A DNA stretch of 64,000 nucleotides, from the NCBI GenBank assembly GCA_026119935.1, contig JALRMH010000002.1:1302001-1366000 (forward strand), given 5' to 3'. The stretch comes from Endothia cerciana (taxonomy: Eukaryota > Ascomycota > Sordariomycetes > Diaporthales > Cryphonectriaceae). A program made the position numbers and the translations under genes. A model generated the notes under the pieces. That model searched no databases and was not told the DNA's origin. It worked only from the letters and a program-made list of their open reading frames with translations. Below are positions 1 through 10,241 of this stretch, piece by piece (positions within the stretch are counted from its first letter, which is position 1; every line of letters starts with the position of its first letter).

Positions 1-54
1 TGCCCTGATAGCCTGAATAGCTTCTTGAATGTCAGACTCGGTATAGGGCTTCAT
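1..54 (-). CDS. N-terminus of Fot1/pogo-like transposase (partial, cut by window edge)
   Basis: The minus strand reads ATG at 54 followed by MKPYTESDIQEAIQAIRA and runs off the window. This Y-T-E-x-D-I-Q-x-A-x-x-A-I pattern is the usual opening of the psq-type helix-turn-helix at the N-terminus of Fot1/Pot/pogo transposases, which cut and paste at TA dinucleotides. Only 18 codons are visible, so activity cannot be judged. The sequence upstream of the ATG looks like the terminal region of such an element, which supports the call. A host gene with a psq domain is possible but less likely. Confidence 0.55.
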   Translation of the reverse strand, partial: MKPYTESDIQEAIQAIRA

Positions 55-206
55 TATGATGTAATTGACATATAGGGAAAAGATGAGGTTATTCAGGAAA
101 GATTTTGATTGAAAAAATTAAAAATATATGAGGAGGGTGGAAGTAGCGGTGTGGCTGACCAGGGTGAGCCGAAAGGGGGGGTGAGCCAAAAGGGGGTGGT
201 CTGACT
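1..206 (-). mobile_element. End of a Fot1/pogo-like DNA transposon
   Basis: Upstream of the transposase start is a subterminal direct repeat: GGTGAGCCRAAAGGGG at about 162-177 and again at 180-195. The outer end read on the minus strand is AGTCAGACCACCCCC, directly preceded by a TA dinucleotide (207-208). Short subterminal repeats and a TA target are expected for this family. The other end lies outside the window, so inverted repeats and the TA duplication cannot be confirmed. Confidence 0.5.
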
Positions 207-274
207 TACTGATAGAGATGGGAAGCATCCGAGACGTGCGTTGCCATTTGGGCGCTATAGACGTGAGATAAGAC

Positions 275-277
<3 letters not shown>

Positions 278-309
<32 letters not shown>
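278..309. repeat. (AT)16 microsatellite
   Basis: An uninterrupted AT/TA run of 32 nt lies between the DNA transposon end and the chromodomain reading frame. It may mark the junction of the two mobile elements or have replaced upstream integrase sequence. Confidence 0.95.
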
Positions 310-312
<3 letters not shown>

Positions 313-541
313 CAACAGCAAGAAGATAGCACTTTCACTCGGGAAAATCCTCGAGAAAAGACAGCATGAAGAAATTACAGAATACCTCATCAAGTGGAAA
401 GACTACGACGACAGCGAAAACACATGGCAACCACGAGAAAACTTAACCCATTGCGAACAACTGCTGAAAGAATTCGACGAAAAGATCGCTCCGCCATGGA
501 ACAATCCCAGCAGGACACTCAGACCAAGAACCAGAAACTAG
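308..541 (+). pseudogene. C-terminal chromodomain of a Ty3/gypsy chromovirus polyprotein (fragment)
   Basis: The plus-strand frame through 368 gives ITEYLIKWKDYDDSENTWQP followed by RENLTHCEQLLKEFDE and stops at TAG 539-541. This is the classic chromodomain signature (Y-L-[IV]-K-W-x-[DG]-Y-x-x-x-x-[NS]-T-W-[EQ]-P) found at the C-terminal end of the integrase of fungal chromoviruses, where it targets integration to chromatin. The frame is lost in the AT repeat upstream, so reverse transcriptase, RNase H and the integrase core are absent. A polypurine tract and LTR follow in the same orientation about 730 bp downstream, consistent with a 3' remnant. Confidence 0.85.
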
Positions 542-576
542 GGCGCGACAGACTCGCTCCGCCCCGGACAGAACAC

Positions 577-1074
577 TCAAGACCCGGAAGGACCGGCTGT
601 AGTATCAGCGGCTCCACCACTCAGAAGAACATCACCAGAACCCGAGACCCCCAACTCACGAATAGCCGCATCCCAACCAAAGTCGGCAGGAAAATCCACA
701 GCGGCCTCTGCAGTAGGCTCAACCACAGGACGACGCTCGGCCTCTGCAGCGCAACGCTCCTCCTCGGCCTCCTCGGCCTCAACCCTCTCCAGCTCCTCCA
801 GACTAGCAATCCCACGACACACAGCACGAGCCAGTTTCTCCCGCCACATCTTCTTCTGTTTGCGCGGACGGTCGATACGAGCATCTAGAGCACGACGCTC
901 TTCCTCCAGAGCCTCCAGCCCGTCCTCCAACTTCTGGTGATAGGCAGAAATCCGTTGGAGGCCCGATATATCAAAGGACACGACGTCGCAGCGAGAACGA
1001 CCAAGACGAACGCACTCAGAACAACGAGAAGAGTCTCTAAGAGAAACCTGACACGACGAAAGGCCCCGGCCTTC
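577..1074 (-). pseudogene. Antisense Cys-cluster plus coiled-coil ORF inside the chromovirus 3' region
   Basis: On the minus strand, opposite the retroelement, a frame of about 165 codons is open from 1074 to 577. It starts with a cysteine cluster, C-x9-C-x2-C-x7-C (including CSECVRLGRSRCD), then a strongly helical, charged stretch with a predicted coiled coil (ISAYHQKLEDGLEALEEE and following Glu/Ala/Arg-rich residues), and ends Gly/Ser-rich. From memory, similar Cys-cluster plus coiled-coil ORFs occur in other fungal genomes near retroelements; this needs a search. No ATG opens the frame and a stop lies just upstream of 1074, so this copy is probably broken. The dense sense-strand frames here look like shadows. 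Confidence 0.5.
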
Positions 1075-1272
1075 TCAGTACGAACAAGGAGGCATGGTGA
1101 TGCCCTCTTGAAGAAGAGAACAGAGAGACTGTCACGTTGAAGAGTCTTCTTCGAGGAAGCTTTGAGCAAATGAGATTTTGAGATTCTATTAGACATGACA
1201 GATCAAGAAGGCATGATTATGCATAAAGACGACATGCAGGAAACTTACAGACGATTTTTAAGGACAAAGATC

Positions 1273-1288
1273 ATAAGGAGGGAGATAA
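1273..1288 (+). other. Polypurine tract of the chromovirus
   Basis: ATAAGGAGGGAGATAA directly abuts the TGTTA start of the LTR. A purine-rich tract next to the 3' LTR is the plus-strand primer site of LTR retrotransposons. It confirms the plus orientation of the element. Confidence 0.75.
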
Positions 1289-1690
1289 TGTTATGACCCA
1301 AGAAGCAGCAGGTCACTGGAACAAGCTGTCTTAGTGGAGACAGGACCACGTTGGCCCGGATCTAATTTCCGCGGCAAGACATATCTCTTATATGATTAAG
1401 GACATCTCGGGGTTAGGGTCAGACCAGTGCATATAAATATATCCAAGTTAGAGGATATGTTGCGATCCAACATATCCAGCCTGAAGAGCGGGATATATAA
1501 AGGACGGGATTTCCTACTATCACATAAATTTTCTTTATAGCTCTTCAGTCATTAATCTAAGTTCCAAGTTCATCAACAAATTGGAAGCCTTACGGCTAAT
1601 AGCACTTGCATTGAATCATCGTTTGGAGCCATACAGTTTTCGATATTGTCGAATCAGGTTAAGGACACCTCTGCACCGTCTCTGCTAACA
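1289..1690 (+). mobile_element. 3' LTR of the Ty3/gypsy chromovirus (402 bp)
   Basis: The segment begins TGTTATGACCC and ends CTAACA, so it carries the canonical TG...CA ends inside a 5-bp inverted repeat TGTTA/TAACA. It follows the polypurine tract directly. Inside are TATA-like motifs (tataaatata near 1434 and atatataaag near 1494) suited to LTR promoter activity. The 5-bp flank TAAGC (1691-1695) would be the target-site duplication, but the 5' LTR is outside the window or lost, so it cannot be checked. Confidence 0.8.
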
Positions 1691-2578
1691 TAAGCCCAAT
1701 AGGAAGACCTAGGTTTACGTTACCCGGCAGTGCTCATTACATTTTGATGACTAAAGGGCGGCGGAGTCGGCTGTCAAAGTATGTATCAAGCAATTCACAA
1801 AGACCTTTCGTGCTTGTGCCTCGGCAGCATTTGCAGTAAGCTGGCATGTCTACACTGTTGAGACTTGTGCCTCTCTATGGCCAACAGGTCTTACGCTGAC
1901 CTGTGCCGGCAGCCTGCTGGGGTGAGCTTAAGGCTCATTATCCACCAAGCATTCTGCATGGAGAAGCATCTTTGAACGGCGTCCTCGGCTCCGATGGTCG
2001 TTGAATCATCCTTTCTCAGGCGGTGACAGGTGGATGCCGTCAGAGTTGTGGGGCCATCTGGGCCGCTGCCAAACCGAGTAGACCTCAGACCGAAACAGCC
2101 GCCAAGAAACGGAATTCAGTGTAGGCTTGGCAGGAGGCAGACGAGACTCGGCCAGGGGGAAAGGAGGGAAGCTAATAAGCTTAAGACCAAAGTTGGAGAA
2201 CGTTCATTCATATCATCCCATATTTTGTTCATTCTCTTACATCTGGAGTCTGAAAAGACCTGGGTTCTAATGGGCCTCTCGGGACGATCTACTGGCACTG
2301 CAGCCCTGTGCTACTAACCCAAAACACATCGTGACAAGTGCCTGGAGTGCCAAGATGCATCGATCGTCAAAATACGGCAGTCTCCAGGCTTTTTCACCTA
2401 GGGGTTTGCTGGTAGGCCTCTCTTTTAACGATGTACAGCAGCTGCTCTCTGCCTACGTTCCGGTGACTTGGTTGGTAGGGGACTGGTTCTTCTTTGCACG
2501 CGGATCGCCATCTCCTTCTCTTTAGTCGCGAAATTATCTTTCCTTTCGTTCCTTTATCGTCTCTGAAAGCCGTTCAGA
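1691..2578. other. Intergenic; nothing recognised
   Basis: I see no coding signal between the LTR and the secreted hydrolase gene. The last 60 bases before 2579 are CT-rich (tccttctctttag...ctttcctttcgttcctttat), a usual fungal transcription-start context for that gene. Confidence 0.6.
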
Positions 2579-3708
2579 ATGTTGACCATTCGCTCGCCGG
2601 TCGGTGTCGCTCTCCTGACGCTCCTCAGCCTCTTCACAGGAGACGTCTGCGCAGTGCCGCAGAACAGGGGAAATGGTCGTGGAAAGGCTGGAAAGGCTGG
2701 AAAGGCACAGACGCTTCAACAGCAGGCGGCTGCAATTCCTCAGGGTGTGTCCCAGGCAACCGATGGATCGACCATCATGGACACGAACGCCACGGCCAAG
2801 TACGTTCCGACAAGCCTTTTCATGTGCAATCTAACATATATATATAAATAAGCAATGGTAGTCAGCTAACGTCCCGTCATAGTGGCCTCAACCTCCGCTT
2901 CAGGATCAGCGCCCCTGCCGACCAGTTCGCAACGACAACCGGCATCGAAGGCGCGGCCCAACAGCCTGGGGCCGCTGGCACGATGGGCCTGAACGTACTG
3001 CTCCACGGCGACGGGGGCCAGTCCTTCTTCGACTTCCCGAACCAGGCCGTCCAGGGCGACCTCATGGGCGTCGTCATCCTCGCGCCCTCTGAGCAGCTCC
3101 TCTGGGGCCAGTCGACCGGCCAGCCGCAGGGTCTCGAGCGGCCGGACGGCGTCGCGCACTCGCAGGCCGTGAACGACCTCGTGCAGCAGGTCCTCCCGCA
3201 GATGGTCGCGTTCAACACGTCCAACGTCTTCTTCACCGGCGTGTCCGGCGGCTCGCTCACGCTGTCCGGGTTCTTCGTGCCCGCGCACATGGCCAACTTC
3301 GCCGGCACGGGCGTGCTGCTCATGTGCGGCGGCCTGGCCCCGCAGGTCGACTTTGTGAACGCGAGCCAGGTCGTCTCAGCCACCAAGATCCACTTCCAGT
3401 CCTCGCAGGACGACCTAGCCGAGCTGCAGCAGTCCATCCCCCAGTCCATCAGCGCGTACGAGCAGCTCGCCACTGCCGCGGGCTTGAGCAACCAGCAGGT
3501 TGGTGCCCTCCAGACTGCAGATAACACCCCGAATGGTGGTCACTGCGAGTTTGACGGGAAGGGCTTCTCCAGTGGCATTCAACTTGTCTCGAACAACTTT
3601 GCATCCATCATGCAAGGTGGCAACGGAACAGTCCCAGGGATCCCGACCGATACTGTCTTGAAGTCGGTTGTAGGTCAGACGTTGACATTCTCGGGGAGCG
3701 GAAACTAG
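2579..3708 (+). CDS. Secreted alpha/beta-hydrolase-like protein
   Basis: Two exons, 2579-2799 and 2883-3708, with an 83-nt intron (GTACGT...CATAG), give 348 aa. The N-terminus is a signal peptide (hydrophobic VGVALLTLLSLFTGDVCA), then a Lys/Gly-rich repeat (three GKA units). The mature part has an oxyanion-type HGDGGQSF near residue 140, a nucleophile elbow TGVSGGS, and a late GGHCEFDG that can supply the histidine, so a serine-hydrolase fold is likely. Similar secreted fungal proteins are usually uncharacterised or loosely named cyclin-like F-box proteins; the substrate is unknown. Exons are more GC-rich than the flanks. The short repeat region between signal peptide and catalytic part may be a linker. 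Confidence 0.8.
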
Positions 3709-4330
3709 AAGAGGGAGGCGGACCGGACCAGCACCTAAGGAAAACGGCCCGGTATTACTATACCTATCCTGCTGTGCAGGGGAGCTGACGGTGCCAAACA
3801 GGCAGAAGATAGTGAATTTCAGTCGGGGCTTCTCTGCTGTACCTCATATTGAAGTGTGATCGTGTGTATAAGTGCCTGCTTCGCCATGTAGTGGTGATAT
3901 CACAACATTTACCCTACTTTAATCGGAAAGCAGAGGCTATCCTTTTCAGCCCCCTTAATACCCGCTTTGCAATGTAAGAATACGATCTCTACTACCTAGA
4001 TAGCATTTTCCAGTGTAACTCTTCAGCAGCCAACCTAGGTAATCAACCTCGACATCTGAATAGTTCTCACAGCTAGTGATAACCAACACATTGACAAGAT
4101 AAATAGATTCAATATTGTGGGTCAGAAAGGGTATTCACCTTGGGTCGTATTGCTAACAGCTCCAGCCACTGGTAGCAGGTTCGTAGTCTCTGGTGGCGGT
4201 GAATGAGATCTCTCCCTCGCGACGATGTCCTTGACGTTCGAAGAAATATGTGGGAATTCTCATAAGTCTTTCGTTCGATACAGCCAGTGCTGGCATTACC
4301 CTCCTTCAACCAACTCCAACAAACCGATCT
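3709..4330. other. Intergenic; nothing recognised
   Basis: AT-richer spacer between the convergent 3' ends of the hydrolase gene and the DUF6594 gene. No ORF with coding character or RNA structure was recognised. Confidence 0.6.
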
Positions 4331-5842
4331 TCAAGATGTCAGGCCGACGAAAACTACAAGCACAGCAGCATAAGCTGCAGTAGCTGACAGCGCGTCCAAT
4401 GACTTCTCGAGCATATAAGATGTCGCAGTTCCAGAGAAGCCCACACACACCGTCGTGGTGATAAGTCCTGTATATAACGTCTGATGGAGGACCATAAGCC
4501 ACATTGGGCCTAGAAGCAGGCCAGCGCCTATGATAGCTAGGATGATACAGTCGCGGAGACCCCTCAGTCGCACCATCCTAGTCATATTCGTCCTAGTATC
4601 TCCAATCGGTGCTTTCTTTACCTCTCTTACCGCCTTCACCGGATCTACCATCTGTAGCGGTATCTCAGATTCTCTCAGACCGCTAATGCCTCTTATTACG
4701 GATCTGAGGGCGTGATGATCAACAAATCTCTCGCTTGCCGCTAAGAAGTCGTCGCGTGGCCGCTCCTGGTATTTCACCATATAGTCGTAGTCTTTCACTG
4801 CTTGAACTGATTCCTTTTCAGTTACTATTCGGCAATTCGGATTAGTCCTTGGGCATAGTTTGATCACGTACTATACTTCGCAAAATCGCTCTCCCAGTTC
4901 TTAGTCTCTTGGCCAGATTTACTCATAGTCACTGCATGCGTAACCAGGCCGACTTGTAATTTGCGAAGATATGTCCGTTGCATCTCGGAGAAGCTTACAG
5001 GGTATGTTGGCTCCGCGTTTCCACTATGAACCATAAGACAATGGGTTATATCAAACGAGCTGTGTTTCGTGCAGAGTTGACTGACTTCATATCTTCATGA
5101 TTCCTCACTTTAGTAAGGAGATCATTGATGTGATGGTCAATAATCCATAGTCCTGGGTTTGTATAGTCAACTCTGACGTTGCCTACTGGCACGCTGCCTG
5201 CAGTTGGAGAGCCATCCTTAAAAACCTTTTGTAGGAGCTTCGAGCAACAGTCAAGCGCATTTCGGAGTCGTGAGCGGAGCTTATTGTATCCTTCCGTTGT
5301 ATCCTGAAGAACATTGTTAGACCCTTGGGTGAGAACCACGGCATCTTGAATCTGTAGTGTAAACTTGCCTGTTGTACCTGAGCCGGGCTAGTATTGGCAA
5401 AATCTGTGCCCCATGGATGCTCCCTATCAAGTTTGATACTATCTGTGCTCGTGCTCGCGCAGCTTGGAGAACGTGTCTTGTTTGCAGATACTCGAGGGGG
5501 GCTCGTTGCTCCTAATTGACGAGTTCCTGGTTCGTAAGACCGGAGTCTTCAGGATCCATCGAGCCAGTTCGATCAAGGGTCAAGGACCGGTTCAGGGCTA
5601 CGGGGTCCGAGAGCAACGGGCACCTTGGTCGTCTTCGAAACGTCAATAAACACAGGCGCATGGTCGAGTGTAGCGATCTCTTTCGCTAGGCCACTCTCGA
5701 TATCTGCATCTTTGGAGTCAGCATCATGTGCCTGAAATGAGCTCAGGAAGGGGGTGTCTTGACCATTGTCGGAACTTGCTATATCTTGTGGGCCACTCTC
5801 CCCCAAACCTTGCTCAAAATTCCAAAGCTTTCTACTTGACAT
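4331..5842 (-). CDS. DUF6594 membrane protein gene, probably frameshifted
   Basis: The C-terminal half is diagnostic: SFSEMQRTYLRKLQ, then DYDYMVKYQERPRDDF, then three hydrophobic helices ending AATAAYAAVLVVFVG-like, as in fungal DUF6594 proteins (function unknown, membrane-associated). Inferred exons (minus): 5842-5588, 5511-5440, 5351 to about 4872, 4824-4331. Introns are 5587-5512 (weak GTCCTT donor), 5439-5352, and 4871-4825 (47 nt, GTACGT...AATAG with ACTAAT branch). The N-terminal exons give a helical linker with LLTKVRNHED. Between NHED (about 5096) and EVSQLCTKHSS (about 5088) the frame must shift, with stops in the other frames, so the gene is broken there or the sequence has an indel. 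If corrected it would encode about 470 aa. It lies beside mobile-element remains. Confidence 0.6.
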
Positions 5843-6954
5843 CTCTTCGAATGCTTTCCCCGGCTTGTGACCCCGTTCTAGTAGACTATATGACCTGCGA
5901 TCGTGTGGTCGAAGATTTTTAATAAGTGGATGTTAGGAACGGCTCAGCCGGCCGAGCTGAGGTGAAACACTTTCTCACTTGTAGATACGAGGGGCATAAT
6001 GCACAATCTAAGCCGCCACATGGGGATATGCCTGATGATTATTCCACTGGGCGCGTCCCGAGGTACGACGCAGTGCCCACTTCACCGTTCGAGGCAGAAG
6101 CTTTTCATAATACTCTGCACTTGCCCTCGCAACTTTTGATTTGCACGCAGATTCACATCAAGACGCCAGAAATTAGAGAACTCTCGGCTCCGGAGCGTTG
6201 TACCTGACTCGAAGGGAAAGTGTTCTTTCAAGACAGTCTGGAGTCATTCCGAATTTGAAGCGGTCTTCGGGATGACTGAGATCAGAATAGTAGAACCTGA
6301 GGAACTACTATGTCCGAGAGCAACTTCTTCCAGCGCACCCAAATAAAAAGCAACCTGACATGATCGAGGATTTAATATGCAGAACTAATAAAATCGCTTC
6401 CGGCATTTTATGGATTGACTTGAGGCTACATCGAACAACTCATGATGCGTCAAATTTCAGCTGATCAAGATTCATCGAGTCTTCAAGGTGATGGTCTAGC
6501 TTTGCCGCCAGGTGCCGACGTAGATCAAGTAAACTGTCTTATATCTTCGTTTCGATCCTGGACACTCCCGCGGCAACCATATTCGTCTTGCCCTTGAATA
6601 AGATTCCCAGCCTAACCATCTTACACTAATGAGTCACTTATACAGGTATGAAGATGAATGCCGACGGTGGGGGTGTCTCACAGTTCTTGCAGGCGCCTTC
6701 CAGCCCCTGGATATATATAACCATCTCTTCACTGATCTTGATTACCGTGCGCATTGATATAAACCGAGATTACTTTACATCTCCGCCCGTCCTCTTCACG
6801 AGGCGTTCAAGTCTAGCTATGACGAGGCAAGCCGATAGACGACGTGAACATGTTGTCTACCGCTCTGTCTTTTGTGGCAAAAACGTCCAAGTTCGAAAGT
6901 TGAAGAAGTTGAAGAGTTAATCTTGTAGAGTTCAAAATCACTTCAGCCGAGCTG
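5843..6954. other. Intergenic; nothing recognised
   Basis: AT-rich spacer upstream of the DUF6594 gene and downstream of the gag relic. Open frames here are short and lack domain-like character. It may contain decayed retroelement sequence continuous with the gag relic, but I cannot show it. Confidence 0.5.
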
Positions 6955-7718
6955 CTATACGAAATTTGAGAGGCGAAAGTTTATCGAGATCAGTCGATGG
7001 CTACTGGGGGGACGTATATTCGAGTTGGAACTACGTATACGAAGGTCGAATTCTCGGATCTCCCGAGGTCTTCCGCGCCTCACCCTGGCGCGGTGTCCAG
7101 CGTTAGGCCTCTGAGAACAATGCAGCTCGGTCTGCCGCGGAAGCTTTGGATGAGATACACGTCCCAAAATATAGTTGTAGCAGGAGCCATTATTTGTTCG
7201 CTTGATCAACTCCTCCTTCGACGGCCCATTGCGTTGAGCGCGCCCGATGACGGTGAATTTACGAGTCAGCGTTAGCACCGGGAGTGTTGCTACGCGAGGC
7301 AGATGGGGCGGAGGAGGGAGTAGAAGAAGAAGAGTTCTGGCCACCACCGCGTCTAATTCCCTTGCCTCCGCGTCCTCCATTGCCACCTCGTGAACTGCTG
7401 CTCCTCTGGGAGTCTCCCCCATCGCCGCCAGTCTTACGGAGAGAGGCGGTGCGGTGCTAATCGAAGGCAACTCGCTGGGCCAGGGTGCAGTACTTTTTGA
7501 AAGGTCGTGTAAGGGTCGAGATACCCCTTAACCAGTGCGTTCTTCAGCTGAGGGCACGCAGCTAGTTTGTTGTAGATGTCCCTCTTCCACTCATCCTTGC
7601 GTAGATGAATCTCTCCGGCCAAACCCGCAAAATTGTTCTTGAGCGCGAAGGACTCAGACTGCTGCATCATCAGGGCTTGTACTGCTCCTTGACCTCGACA
7701 TTCTTGGGGATGTCGCAC
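6955..7718 (-). pseudogene. Decayed LTR-retrotransposon gag
   Basis: Read on the minus strand from 7718, successive frames give gag-like pieces: CDIPKNVEVKEQYK, then LAGEIHLRKDEWKRDIYNKL and LDPYTTFQK, then TLAQRVAFD-stop-HRTASLRKTGG, a Gly/Ser/Arg-rich stretch, and finally KRTNNGSCYNYILGRVSHP, which looks like a damaged CCHC zinc knuckle. At least three frame changes and several stops break it; the TAG after VAFD could have come from CAG by C-to-T change. The order (capsid helices, basic linker, knuckle) is that of retrotransposon gag. No pol or LTR was recognised nearby. Confidence 0.7.
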
Positions 7719-10241
7719 CCGTTTTTTTAGCCACGTGATCAGGAGGTTAGACGTGGTAATCTAATCAGGCTGCCCGTCCCTTAACTACTTAGGGTGCCAG
7801 TGCATCAGCGATTTCCCCATCAAACTTGTTCTCAGTGTAGCCCAAGCTCAAGCGGTCGTTCGGCCAGTAGCCAGCGTTGGCTTCCCACTTGTTGGTGAGT
7901 CGACGAAGCCAGACGCTGAGCGAGATCTTGTGGAACCATTGGCTGCATAGGCATGTTCGTTGCCGGGAGCCCAACATACATAGACGGCCAATTGGTCTGC
8001 ATTGGATGACATGGGCTGTGTCCAAAGCCATGCCATGACTGAACTGGCTGCCTAGAGAATAGCCTGGGTCTACTGCCATGATGCCGTGCTGTAGATTGTA
8101 TAGAAAGACTAGGGATAGATTGGTCGGGCCATGGGCTGGGCGGGCCATACATGGGCGCCCGTGCTCTCCTCAGATGTGGCTGTGTGGCACATAGCGTCCA
8201 TTGCGGAGTTTTGATACCCAAACAGGTTCCGAGGTAGTTCTGGTAAAAGCCTGAGCTGCGCCGCTCTGGCTTCGTAAAAGACCCTTGGTGACTTCAGTCA
8301 CCGTCTCCTCTTACAGAACAGCTGACCGGAATTGCACCAAGAGTTTCAGGCCTTGGGTGTCTCGTCGTACCAAGTAGGTCTCAAAGGCTGCAAAATTACA
8401 CACGTACATGGTGTTTTGGGCTCCCACTGAGCGGACTCGGGACGTCTTGGTCTGCTGGGGAATATTTGTTCCCAAACCTGGTAGGTCCCGATGTCGCCAT
8501 CACCTAGGCACTGGGGCACCGGGCACCTGGCCAGTCTGGGATTCCAGCTCGGATGTAGCAAGTCTCCACCTGGCTTTGGTAATAGCGGGCCTGTCTTGGG
8601 CTTGTGATCGTATTTATTGTTCAGTGGATGATCAACAGCCCGCCCGCAACGGCCGCCAGGATCGACAGGACGGCATAGAGCCGGATATAAGAGCCAGATT
8701 GTGAGGGAGGCCATGGCGTATGCAAGATGTCCCTCTGCACCCCGTACTCAGGGTTGTATTCGGCCCTTTCGGCGAGCATTTGCTGCCCATTTGACAACAG
8801 GTTGCTCATTCACGGAGAATATGCAAGGTGGGTACTGGAACCCACCCTTGTATCGCATCATTGCCCCAGGTAGGACCTCCTTTGCGTACATGCACTCCTG
8901 TGGATAGTGCGCAGCAGATTTGCTCTGTCGACGTTCACTGACATCATGAGGCAGCGGAGCGACGTCTGGGCAGGATGGCGTACCCTGCCCAGGAGGAGCA
9001 GAGAGCCGAGGAGTCCGGGGTCTCAGGGGCTGTATGGGGCACCCTCGAGATCTCTCGACAAGATGCAGATCTCGTGTGCACTCGTCCTTCAGCCAAGACC
9101 ACCGTGGCCGTGGCCGTTGGCCTCCTACAAATCGAGCATCCTTCTCGTCTCTTAAATCTGCCTGAGATTGGGAGTGCGCTAGCTGAGGCCTGACAGGTTC
9201 AGGCTCCACGCGTCGCATGGATCCGGGCGGGTTATTTTTACTTACCTGGCGCGTTGGCACACACTGGACCTCGCTGTCTGGCTCAGGAGGTCCATAGTAT
9301 TGGTTACCGTACGCATCACCTCCGGGAGATTGACAGCCTGATTACAGGTTAGCGAGGATCACCGACGAATTTCTACATACTCCGTAATCGTAGCCCGCGA
9401 TGTCGACCCCACCCACAGTACAATCTTGGTGGACGCTGTCGCAACACCCTGTCCCACTGCCGAGATTTCATTGCACAGAAGTCAGGTCTGTGGGTTCCAT
9501 ACCTCGGGAGTCCGTACCAAAAGCAACGGGAAGAGCCGTGACGACGTGGGCCCGTAGGTTGGCTGTTTTGTTAAGCTCCAACAAGGGCACAACGTTCGTC
9601 TTCTGTACAGTGCGGGCGAGGATCTCCATTCACGACCGTAAAGGCATGGGGGACAGACATCGTCGTCTCGAGACAGGATCTGATACTGGCCAAAGTGAAA
9701 TGAATTTCTCCGAATTATAGTCTGGACCATGGCCAATATAGTCGGTGTGGCCGACCATTAAAGTCCGAACGTATAGAATCGCCTGTTGTGGCCGGGTGGC
9801 TTGATCCACTGCCGAAAGAAGTACATAGATAGCAGCCAATCCTTGGAAGGTTTTTGACTACCCCAGAGCCTGGGCCATGTTCCAAGATGAACAGCCCACA
9901 GACGACGAGACGGAACTTCCCATGGCGCCTGGATCAGCCGAGCCATTCCATGCTTGGAATTCTGAACCCCCTTTATCAAACGTTGGCTGCTCAGGTATGG
10001 ACATTGAAGAGCGCGCCCGGACCTCTCCCCGAACCAATCCACAGATATCGCTATGCAGGAGGCCTAGCGGGGAGGGGAGCGATGTTTAGTATGTGCTCTG
10101 GGCGCCGCTTCTTCATGGCAGCACTCTGAAAGTTCCTGTTTCTACTAGTTTTCGTGGTCGACTTCTGATGGCCTTTACCGCCGTGTGTATGCTTGAGCAA
10201 CTTACGATGTTATAACGAAGACTCTTTATGGGTTTATCCGC
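7719..10241. other. Region with unassigned coding-like fragments
   Basis: No complete gene could be built. On the minus strand there is a good splice donor (GTAAGT at about 9247, after GPPEPDSEVQCVPTRQ) and a hydrophobic segment YIRLYAVLSILAAVAGGLL at about 8624-8700 that looks like a single transmembrane anchor after MSNLLSNGQQMLAERAEYN. On the plus strand 9877-10089 encodes an acidic 70-residue frame starting MFQDEQPTDDETELP. Frames are interrupted repeatedly, so this may be a degraded membrane-anchored protein gene. No family was recognised. Confidence 0.35.

Noticed and set aside
394..888. Plus-strand frame of 164 codons over the chromovirus 3' region
   Set aside because: It overlaps the chromodomain frame and the antisense Cys/coiled-coil frame; its Leu/Thr/Ser-rich composition is what the antisense strand would impose.
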